Assembly: GCA_964020155.1 (NCBI GenBank)
Contig: OZ026563.1
Span: 3,692,940-3,756,939, forward strand
Direction: 5' to 3'
DNA: 64,000 nt
Origin: Chondrilla cf. caribensis
Taxonomy: Eukaryota > Porifera > Demospongiae > Chondrillida > Chondrillidae
Shown: positions 55,758-64,000 of the stretch, piece after piece
How the letters are laid out: every line of letters begins with the position of its first letter
Numbering within the stretch: position 1 is the first letter of the stretch
Notes under the pieces: model-generated
What the model saw: the letters and a program-made list of their open reading frames with translations, nothing else
Databases searched by the model: none
What the model was told of the DNA's origin: nothing
Position numbers and translations under genes: made by a program

Positions 55758-58700
55758 CGCCAGGCTTACCAGGCCGGGATACAGAAGAAAGAATGATTGT
55801 GCACTCCTCTCTCTCAAGATTCCGTTACACGGTAAGTGAACAGATTTGTTCTCAACACTTATATATTATGTATATTGAAACCATAGGGTATCTAGGGTCT
55901 ATGTTGAAACAACCAGACTAATATACTACCCATCGAAGGTCTAAATCTATGTACTAAGGTAATTCGGGGTAATTCTGAATAAACTTCCAAACTTTTGTCG
56001 GTTATACCAGTCTCCGAAACAGGGCTTTGAAACAAACTATGCTGCGGAGTACCTTGGGTCATATTCTATTCAAAGATGATGATCAATCGACTTCTTCACA
56101 GCATCGCTATATATAGTAAAGCGAACTAGAAGGCTGAAGGTCGGAATGACAATTCGGGTAATTTTGAAAATTTGTTCTTGAAGATATAAGAGGCGGTGAA
56201 TAGCATGCCAAACAGACGATACGAGATAAAATATCTAAGTTGACCTTAAATACATTACTACAATTTATGTATGGCTAATGAACTTTTATAAGTATACATA
56301 CGCATACGATACGTAATTGAAAACTCCCTCTCTTCATCAGCATTGGAATGGAGAAAAACTACTGGGTAATAATAGTTTACACTGTAAAAATACTGGTGGA
56401 AATATTCCACCAATATTGGTGGATTCGATGAATTGTATGCATGCATCACCATATTGTCAAGAATTGTTGTGGTATAGGCAGTGTGTATCACACACCACCA
56501 CCTCCCCCGACCGCACACAAAGTATGTACATTCTTGCCATGTCATACTTTGTTGCATTCATTTTGTCTTGTCATCAATAACAACCATGACAATAGTTGAG
56601 CAGGTAATGACACATTCATCAAATCCACCAATAACACCTTCCATTTTGTAATGTACATTTCCATTATAAAAGGAATCAGGCTTGGGTCCACAAATTTGTA
56701 AACCCAATTAGGCATTTATTGAACACATTGATTATTGTCATTGGTTTTGTGTTTTGAATGTGTAAAAATGCTTTGATCTCCCTTTGATCTTTGTGGGTTT
56801 ACAAATTGGTGGACCCAAGCCTGATTCCTTTTATATCCTTAAATAAGATTCCATAGCCGTAACCATAACTATAACTCAAAATTATGGGTCATGTTCGACT
56901 GGAGACTGCGTGTACGTATATCGTTATTGTGACCATGGTCGACGTACGTCATTATCGAGGTTTGTTTGATACTATAGCTATAGGGGTAATGATTAAATGA
57001 ACAAAAGAGGTCAAATTCTTTGAAATGAAGTTTTCATAATGCTAGAGATCCGAAAGGATCTTCCTTCTTTGTTGCTCTATGCAGTAACGATTACCCAAAG
57101 TAAACGGTCAAAATGGCAGTTTTTAAGCCAAGAGTAGCGGGATTGAAACAAAATATCTATACCACTGAACAAAACCAGCCAAATTATATCTTTGCTTTAG
57201 GTTTGAAAGAAATTGGCCGCTTAACTTTTTCATTGTTACCCCTATAACTTTACAGTAGTAAACTTGCAGCAATACAGCATTTGTCATTCACACCATTTTT
57301 TGCACCAGGCTGTGTCAGGTCTTAATGTCAGTCATTCAACTACACTTTAATGCCTGACCTCCTCTGTTATATGGTTAGCAGTACTGACCTGACTTATGAC
57401 TAGTATCGCCCTCAACTTTCCCATATCAAGGAATAGGGACCTATGGCAAACCCCCTTCCTGGACTTAAGGAGGTGCAGGCTCACCCCCGCCCTTGGTGCC
57501 ACCCCCGGCCTCTATATGCACGGTTAGAGTATGCATACCACCCGCACCCTGGATAAATATCCACTTATTCCATTAAACAGCACCTGGGAGATTGAGCCCA
57601 CACCACCCTTTCACGCACAAGAGGAGGGGAAAACATGCAGATGTAGTAGCACAAGGCAGCGAATAAGGACCAGTGGGGTTAGCACTCCAGAACACATGTG
57701 CCTGCTTCAATGTCCAGAAGCCTACTACTGTACTAATTACTAGCGGTTGTGGGGGCAACCCACTACAGTGGTCCACATTAACTCCATTCACTTCCTTAAA
57801 TTTTATACAATTTTTACCACTTATTTACACATAACTCAAAGCACTTGACCCTTTAGTTGTAGAGCTCATAATAATAAGAGTAGTGTCGGGTATTTCGGGA
57901 CTGAGGTGCTAATTGTACACTGGAAATTTCTAGGGCTAAGACAACTATGCGTGGAGTATATATGATCCTGAAATTTCCATTACTGAGTCACGGATATGTG
58001 TATTGTGTACAAAATGTGTGTGTTTCAGCTAGAAGTAACAATTCTCCTGGATGTACGTACATCTGCTTTTTTCGCCAGCTGATGCTTTACAGCCATTTTA
58101 ATGGTATTAGTGCTAAGGAATAACCTGTGTAATCAATCTACTGACGGTGTAATTCTTTTGCCAATAGCATCAAAATGCATATCATTTTGTATTTAGAATG
58201 TAATGTTCAAGCACTGTTCACATGTACAAGACAAAACATGGCATACATATTTCCGACATACTGAGGAGATAGTTTCTGGACAGCATGTTAGTTATTGGAC
58301 ACTACTTTGAGTGAACCTTACATAGGTGTGCTGCTACCATTTAGGTAAATGCATGGCGTTTAACGATTCCCACCTTCCCCACAACTTCATAGCAGGCAAA
58401 AGGGATTACAAGATATAGAGAAAGACAGGAATACCATGCAAACATCATAGTCAAAATCATCATAAACTAGCTACTAACTTGATAGCCCTAGTAGTGGGAT
58501 TGAATCAAACACACATATCAAAATAACACTTTGAGGTGTTGAGTAGTAAGGTATAGGGTAAACGAGAGAACGGGTATGCCTGTACCCATCTGTACACATA
58601 TCTGTTCCACCTGCATTTTCAGAAAGTGTGTAATATGACCATTTAACGGTCAGTTTGTATGATTAGTACTGTACCACTGAGGGTCACATAAGTAGCCAAT

Positions 58701-58862
58701 GGTGAAATTTGGCAGTTGGATAAAACCCATTGATAATTCTTGGTGGTTATTGTCCACTACGTTTAGCAGCTGTGCATACAATGTATCCGATCCACAGATA
58801 ATAAGGTGACATTTCCACCAGACTGAGTGTTCTTACAGTCTTTTTCATGTGTCTTTGTGTAG
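55758..58862. other. Region between the fucosyltransferase copies
   Basis: 3.1 kb without a supported gene. It holds the family C element (56666-56834). 57420-57760 is less AT-rich (CACCCCCGCCCTTGG) and may be a repeat fragment. The last 150 bp is the likely 5' flank or leader intron of the intact fucosyltransferase gene. Confidence 0.45.
56666..56834. mobile_element. MITE-like element, family C, 40-bp TIRs
   Basis: Arms 56666-56705 and 56795-56834 (ATAAAAGGAATCAGGCTTGG and mirror) are nearly perfect around an 89-bp AT-rich centre. It starts and ends with ATAAAAGG/CCTTTTAT. No coding capacity. Confidence 0.85.
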
Positions 58863-60353
58863 ATGAGAATTATCAACTCGAAGAGAGCAATACTTGCAAC
58901 TGGAGTCCTCGCAATGATTGTGATGGTATTGTACTTCACAAATGCACACTGCAGGTTTTCTGGAGTGAATGTAATCAAAATGAACGGATTTACTACACAA
59001 GGTGCTTGGATACCTGTATCCCACTCTATGGGAACTAAGGTGTCAACATCACAATCACCAACACCTGTCAAAACCACCACACCTCCCAGGGAAAAGGCTA
59101 GGTTGACTCTACACAGTATTGAAGGGTCTCACACTAAAGTGAGCAGCAAATCGAAAGCTAGTGATAGCAAAGTGATTCCATTGACATCACAATCACCAAC
59201 ACCTGTCAAAACCACCACACTTCTCAGGAAAAAGGCTAGGTTGACTCTACACAGTATTGAAGGGTCTCACACTAAAGTGAGCAGCAAATCGAATGCTAGT
59301 GATAGTAAAGTGATTCCATTGACTCCAGCAAACAGTCTTCATGGGTCTGTATCAGCATCAACCAAGACAACAACACCGCAACCACCCGTCAACATTTCCA
59401 TCTTCCTTGAATCATTTTCGGTAATTGATGATATTCTAGAAGTTAGGCACTCTTTTACACAGTTTGAAGCTAGCTATCCCAAAGCATGTCCCTTGCCTGA
59501 TGGTGGAATATGCACAATACAGCATTCTAACTCCAATGCTGATGTGGTGTTTAGGGTTGTCCGAGCTGTATCAAATCACCCACTCAGGTATTGGCCAGGG
59601 CAAATATTGGCTGTACTTAACCTAGAAGCTAACCGAGGTGCTTTCGGTATATATACTGGTGGTTTTGGGCAATTAGCAAAAGCAGATATACGAATTGACC
59701 ACCACCCGACATCTGATGCCGTTTATGCCGAGATGTGCCGGTATTTACCCATCGATGTGTGGGAAAAACTGCCCCCACCTGACCCTAAAAGGAGAAAGGG
59801 AATAGCAATGTTCTCCAGTGATTGTAATACTGGTTGGGCAGGATTTCCAGAACGTACAAAGTATTATATGGAGCTCATGAAGTATGTGCACATTGATCAA
59901 CATGGCAGGTGCTGGCACAATGTTGATTCTGTACCGAAAAAGGGTGATGATTGGAAAGAAATTTTCCTGGAGATTGCCAGTAAATATCGAATGGTTGTTG
60001 CATTTGAGAACATTATTCAACAAGATTACATTTCTGATAAACTTCCTCTAATTTTCAAGGCTGGTGCAATTCCTGTCTACCGTGGACCCCCTGAGGTGTT
60101 TCAGTGGGTTCCAGGAAACCACACCTTCATTGATGCCAGTAAATATAGTCCCAAAGAATTGGCTGACTACTTGAAACGTGTTAGTGAGGATGATAAATTG
60201 TATAAATACCATACAACCAAGTTTGATTTCAAGCAAGTAAGAGAAACGATGAATAGAGTCTGTTCTAAAGCAGACTACATGTGTATGACATGCAAACTGG
60301 CACATGAGATGAAGATGCAGAGAATTTCAGCAGAAAACAGCAAAAATAATTAG
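58863..60353 (+). CDS. Alpha-1,3-fucosyltransferase-like glycosyltransferase (GT10), intact
   Basis: A 496-aa type II membrane protein. It has a short cytosolic N-terminus and a signal anchor at about 9-25 (AILATGVLAMIVMVLYF). A Ser/Thr/Pro-rich stem follows, with two 46-residue repeats (63-108, 109-154), then the catalytic region from about 185. GT10 marks are FSSDCNTGWAGFPERTKYY (from 317) and the donor-binding block VVAFENIIQQDYISDKL (AFEN at 380-383), followed by GAIPVYRGPPEVFQWVPGNHTFIDAS. The family transfers fucose from GDP-fucose to glycans in the Golgi lumen; the acceptor is unknown. The C-terminus has a Cys cluster (CSKADYMCMTCK). The ATG follows directly on an acceptor-like TTTGTGTAG, so a leader intron is likely. 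Single coding exon. Confidence 0.92.
   Translation: MRIINSKRAILATGVLAMIVMVLYFTNAHCRFSGVNVIKMNGFTTQGAWIPVSHSMGTKVSTSQSPTPVKTTTPPREKARLTLHSIEGSHTKVSSKSKASDSKVIPLTSQSPTPVKTTTLLRKKARLTLHSIEGSHTKVSSKSNASDSKVIPLTPANSLHGSVSASTKTTTPQPPVNISIFLESFSVIDDILEVRHSFTQFEASYPKACPLPDGGICTIQHSNSNADVVFRVVRAVSNHPLRYWPGQILAVLNLEANRGAFGIYTGGFGQLAKADIRIDHHPTSDAVYAEMCRYLPIDVWEKLPPPDPKRRKGIAMFSSDCNTGWAGFPERTKYYMELMKYVHIDQHGRCWHNVDSVPKKGDDWKEIFLEIASKYRMVVAFENIIQQDYISDKLPLIFKAGAIPVYRGPPEVFQWVPGNHTFIDASKYSPKELADYLKRVSEDDKLYKYHTTKFDFKQVRETMNRVCSKADYMCMTCKLAHEMKMQRISAENSKNN
59049..59324. repeat. 138-bp in-frame tandem repeat (2 copies) in the stem region
   Basis: Copies 59049-59186 and 59187-59324 encode SQSPTPVKTTT...KVSSKSKASDSKVIPL-type units differing at a few residues. 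The length is a multiple of 3, so copy-number change keeps the frame. It provides many possible O-glycosylation sites. Confidence 0.9.
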
Positions 60354-60776
60354 AAATTATTCTGTAAAAATTATTGTAGTCGAAGAATCTGAACTATGTG
60401 TTGTTGGAAAATGATGGCTCAGATTATTGACGGTAATATAATCACTTTTTCATTATAAATTGATATAATTGCATTAATGCGAACAAGTTAATAAGAATAA
60501 TAAGTTATTAGTATTATATTTATTACGCTTTGTCTCAATGGTGTTTGTCTTGATATAGCAAGCTTATAATATAATTACAAATTTTAATTTAATTAATATG
60601 ATTCAACAGACATTTTTGCCCACGTGTGCACCAGGTGGAATTTCGAGAATTCGAGCAATATAATCTGTGAAGACACAAGGAATAATATTAAATTGTCAGT
60701 ATTATGTATTTTTGGTAAAATTAAATTACCATACGTATTTCCTATATACAGTCGTGAAATATTCTATAAATCAAGC

Positions 60777-60955
60777 TACAGTGGAACCTCTCTATTGCGG
60801 ACACTTTGGGACCTTGATTTTAGTCCTTATTACAGAGGTGTCCTCAATTCAGAGGTCATTTAGTACACCACAGTACTACACTGGGACACAGAATGGTGTC
60901 CTTATTAGAGAGGTTTCTGCTATTCAGAGGTTTGTAATAGAGAGGTTCCACTGTA
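60777..60955. mobile_element. TIR element, family E
   Basis: 179 bp. Left end TACAGTGGAACCTCTCTATT, right end AATAGAGAGGTTCCACTGTA, an almost perfect mirror. TA ends; Tc1/mariner/pogo-like MITE. Confidence 0.85.
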
Positions 60956-62170
60956 TTCACGGGCCTATGACATGGAAAATTTTTATTCCATTATCTGATG
61001 AAGAATATCAAATAAATAACAGCGGCGACAGTTTAAGTGCTTCGAATCGTTCGCAAACGGTCGATTGTACTCACTTCCCGTTTCGTTCTTCGTGGAAACG
61101 GACATTTTATTTGTGATGCGGTATGACGTCACAAGGGGAACGGTTAGTATGGTGAACAATACAAATTCAATAGTATTTTCAGCCCCTTTTACGAACGTTG
61201 GTCGATCTAATGTCACTTATAGTCTACTATAGGCGCTGTACCTATACTCTACATTGTCGTAGATGTGTGCCAGAGGAACTGAGTGAGGTTTCAATCTCTC
61301 AGAGGTTCTGCAAGGAGAGGCTGTAATCAAGTCAAGTAGCTAGATAGCTGAAAATTCAGCAAACTTGACATAATGTGCTGTTCACTAACTTTATGCAGCT
61401 TCCACTTTTAAAGACCCTCTTCTGGGTCCATGATATCGGATTGCCATGAAAGACATTATTGTAGCTACTCTTCCTCAACCAATACTATCAACTGTAAGAC
61501 AAGTTCTGTGGATTAGTCACATGCAGAGCTACCCACTATTAAACCTAACAAGTTATAGGTCTTCCTTGCATTGGCACAATAAGAAACCAATAAGTCACCA
61601 GGCAGAAAAGTATAGCTACATACTAGGTACTGTGGCGTAATGATTGTAGCTATAAGATAAGTCGATCAAATGTCACTGAAAAAATGATAGTAATTATAAT
61701 TGTTAATTGCCCCTTAGAGATTGATAACTAGATAGTACTTCATTCAAGATGTGATTTAAGTTTGTTAACACCACTGGAATACTGCTGATGCCTATGGTAT
61801 GTACTGAAGACTAACTGACACAGCTCTTACAGTGACAAGTTGAATGTCTGCCACATTCCTTACAGTGAACTGTACAGAATGGAGCCCCCATAACCTGTGC
61901 AGTCAATCTAAGGGTACCTCCTTATAGCACAATGTGTCCCTGGTTGTAGACACAGCTGAATACTTCTCACAAGTGTACTACTAGATGTTTGCTTATCTGA
62001 AAGTATGTTGAAATATATAATGCACACACGAATGTCCAATATTCATGAATATGATACAATTTCATTTAAAACATTAAGATTATCCATTGAGCATTCAAAC
62101 TGGTCTTTGTTGTCTTTATTTGAGCTTCTATCAGTAGCCGATCTGTCAAATACAGTAAACGGTTCGAAGT

Positions 62171-62229
62171 GATATGGCAATTTGAGGTGTGAATGACCCC
62201 GGGTCATTCACACCTCAAATTGCCATATC
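62171..62229. repeat. Perfect 59-bp palindrome
   Basis: Two 29-bp arms with a single central base (axis GACCC-C-GGGTC). No mismatch found in the arms. Confidence 0.9.
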
Positions 62230-62258
62230 AGAAGTTGATATGGGCCATATCAACTTCT
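62230..62258. repeat. Perfect 29-bp palindrome, directly adjoining
   Basis: AGAAGTTGATATGG, one central G, then its exact reverse complement. It abuts the 59-bp palindrome without a gap. Confidence 0.9.
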
Positions 62259-62378
62259 CTTATTCTTTCTCCATATTGTCGACGTTCCTCTTCAAGGCTG
62301 GAATTATAGTAGGTGGGAGTGTTGGGATTGCAAATCCTTACATCAAAAAACTATAATTAATTAAATTCAATAATAATA

Positions 62379-62379
<1 letters not shown>

Positions 62380-62427
<48 letters not shown>
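62380..62427. repeat. (TA)n microsatellite
   Basis: About 24 pure TA units in AT-rich DNA. Confidence 0.97.
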
Positions 62428-62434
<7 letters not shown>

Positions 62435-62468
62435 TATTTAATAATAGTATTAAAATATAGTAGGCCTA

Positions 62469-62622
62469 CTAATAATAACGTTGTTTTGGTTCCAAGGCAT
62501 TCTTCTCTAGGTGGTTAAAGGTGGCCTGAGCTCTTGGGATATCCCAATCCTTCCGATAGGCATTGTCTGGATATGCTGAAGGAGAGTGCTGATCGATCTT
62601 TATACTCCACACCTTCAGAGCA
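62469..62622 (-). CDS. Possible terminal exon of an unrecognised gene
   Basis: On the - strand an acceptor-like GCTGCTGACAG is followed by about 50 open codons to TAG at 62469 (…SAYPDNAYRKDWDIPRAQATFNHLEKNALEPKQRYY). Composition is like real protein (Trp, Pro, charged helix). I could not name a family or find upstream exons with certainty. Alternatively it is a chance frame; an ATG at 62657 would give 62 aa. Confidence 0.35.
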
Positions 62623-63062
62623 CTGTCAGCAGCTATGTATATTACATCGGTCAACATTTAGTATTATAATGATCCACCGTACAGGTAGCCTTTTTTCTCC
62701 GTAGGAAGGAGGTGATCTGAGGCGAGAATACGCATACGCTCGCTTAAGACCATAGGTATGTACCTAGCTCTACGGTTGCGAAGCTTAGATTTTCCTCAAT
62801 TACCAAGCGCCCCTTGAACCAGGGGGCGCTATTTCTGAGGAGACACTGTAACAATGAAACTACAGTATACGGTAATATGGCGGCCCTACTGGTGATGTGA
62901 GACTGTCTGGGTGTTCATGATCATTACTGAATCCGAAAGATCTACCTGTTGAAACTGCATATTTCCAAGTGTACGGTGAGTTCGAAAGATCGCATACTAA
63001 TGTTTTCCCGTTTTATATTACAGAGAAAAAGAAAATATTTTGAATGGCTAGGATGTACCGGG

Positions 63063-63238
63063 TTTCCTGACTTTTACGCACCGCGGTGCGTATTAGTAAC
63101 CTTTACTAATACGCACCGCGATGGCTTTAACCTAACCCAAACCCTAAACCCTAACCCTAACCCATCGCGGTGCGTATTAGTAAGTAGTCGTATAAGTAAG
63201 GTTACTAATACGCACCGCGGTGCGTAAAAGTCAGGAAA
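63063..63238. mobile_element. Foldback element with CCCTAA repeats in the loop
   Basis: Arms 63063-63123 and 63162-63238 mirror each other (TTTCCTGACTTTTACGCACC and its reverse complement), the right one with 16 extra bases. Each arm contains the perfect palindrome ACGCACCGCGGTGCGT. The loop 63128-63163 is CCTAACCC/CCCTAA telomere-type repeat. Confidence 0.85.
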
Positions 63239-63320
63239 ATCAATAACTCATATCGACGCCGACTATCCGTTCCAAGTTACTCCTCTGTGTCCCATGCGTA
63301 TGCTGTGCATTGTGTTATTG

Positions 63321-63700
63321 CTGTGGAAGGATCTGAAACTGCATAATATATTATTTCCAGATTATTAATTTAATACTCAGATTGTTCAATGTAATTAATT
63401 CATTAACTCCAAGTTGAAATGAGTCAGACTCTAGATATATTATTATCTGTTAATATGCATTATTACAACATGCTTGCTGTCAACTATACAGCCAAGTTAG
63501 GGCCTCCACTTCATTTTTATTGGAAGGAATTTGAAGACGGTTAGAGTGGACAAATTCCACAATTTATAGTTGAGTTAAGCTGTTCTGTGTGGAGTATTGT
63601 ATGCTGTAGTACCTTCAGCATAAATTCATCTTGTTGTGCATACAAATTACATAGCCCATATCTGCGTACAGACAATCCCACTTGGCAAAATGGTATAGAC
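63321..63700. repeat. Duplicated block R2, copy 2
   Basis: Matches the flank of the fucosyltransferase pseudogene (54872-54975 plus 55315-55588), with the intervening 340 bp absent. It breaks off at GGTATAGACC where a TIR element begins at a TA. Confidence 0.8.
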
Positions 63701-63701
63701 C

Positions 63702-63790
63702 TACAGTGAAACCTCTCTAATCTGACACTCAACGGGGAATGAAAATAACGTCGGATTAAGAGGTTGTCGGATTAGAGAGGTTTCATCGTC
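63702..63790. mobile_element. TIR element inserted in block R2
   Basis: Left end TACAGTGAAACCTCTCTAAT, with inner mirror GTCGGATTAGAGAGGTTTCA. The right end is unclear; the element may be longer. The matching empty site is at about 55587 (TATAGACC|TATTTCG). Confidence 0.65.
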
Positions 63791-64000
63791 AAATAAATGT
63801 AATAATTCCGGAGCCACTCATTAACAGTTAATGTACAGTATACTGTATTGACATTGTTAATAGTGATACAATAATAAGACTAGGTACATAATTATACATG
63901 CAACATAAGATACAGTCAGTGAAATACTGTATAATAAATATGAAAAAATGTACATTGATAAACATTACTTGGTGTTTTTTTAAAAAAGGATGTTAAACTG

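Larger units (their letters stand above)
60354..62468. other. Intergenic region 3' of the fucosyltransferase gene
   Basis: 2.1 kb, AT-rich. The first 60 bp resembles the 3' flank of the pseudogene (ATTATTGTAGT...ATCTGAA). It holds a family E element (60777-60955), two palindromes (62171-62258) and a (TA)n run. No gene is seen. Confidence 0.5.
62623..64000. other. Window end: repeats, no supported gene
   Basis: 62690-62900 is less AT-rich, with GCGAGAATACGCATACG and GGGGGCGCTATTTC, and could be a promoter or first exon of a gene on either strand. Then come the telomere-loop foldback, block R2 copy 2 and a TIR element running towards the window edge. Confidence 0.4.

Noticed and set aside
57531..57743. 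70-aa frame in the less AT-rich stretch at 57.5 kb
   Set aside because: No family resemblance and no splice sites or start context to support it; more likely repeat-derived.

Overview
This is nuclear DNA from an animal. Genes are split by GT-AG introns, the standard code gives clean full-length proteins, and telomere-type TTAGGG/CCCTAA repeats occur inside the window. An invertebrate is indicated by a tandem cluster of somatomedin-B-type seven-transmembrane (7TM) receptors, a TRAF-like MATH protein without zinc fingers, and an alpha-1,3-fucosyltransferase-family gene next to a dead copy. My best guess is a sponge, but the sequence alone does not prove this.

Layout. (1) About 0.27-7.46 kb, + strand: the C-terminal 604 codons of COG7 (Golgi tethering), 15 exons, with the N-terminus lying outside the window. 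(2) 8.25-15.32 kb, +: complete EXOSC2/RRP4 (RNA exosome cap), 9 exons, 301 aa. (3) 17.55-18.72 kb, -: coiled-coil plus MATH (TRAF-C) protein. (4) 21.7-44.0 kb: a family of apparently intronless 7TM receptors. One lacks an ectodomain (21.7 kb), one is on the + strand (25.2 kb), and the others are on the - strand. Among these are intact genes (28.2, 34.5 and 41.6 kb), one with two frameshifts (31.3 kb), one with a 5-bp insertion in TM7 (38.6 kb), one N-terminal stump (37.3 kb) and two small internally deleted relics (33.8 and 37.8 kb). A tandem duplication of about 4.1 kb (33.2-37.25 against 37.25-41.3 kb) explains much of this. (5) 44.14-51.83 kb, +: complete ATG5, 9 exons, 285 aa, head-to-head with the 41.6-kb receptor across a gap of about 0.2 kb that carries a perfect GTCACGTGAC box. 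(6) 53.7-60.4 kb: a fucosyltransferase pseudogene followed by an intact fucosyltransferase gene. (7) 60.4-64 kb: transposon-rich DNA with palindromes and a second copy of the sequence that flanks the pseudogene.

The introns of COG7, EXOSC2 and ATG5 are full of (GT)n arrays, 20-bp minisatellites, short terminal-inverted-repeat (TIR) elements with TA ends, and GTAC/TACGTA-rich DNA. The receptor block is almost free of (GT)n. The genes do not form a single pathway. COG7, EXOSC2 and ATG5 are unrelated housekeeping genes, and the receptor cluster is a locally expanding gene family.

The observations most worth following up are: a copy of a COG7 exon, with its splice donor, sitting in frame just past an ATG5 splice donor; foldback elements with telomere repeats in the loop, found twice; receptor birth and death with datable breakpoints; (GT)n arrays that begin exactly at splice donors; and perfect palindromes at 62.2 kb. 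I found no CRISPR array, operon or prokaryote-type system, and nothing I can call a wholly new molecular system.
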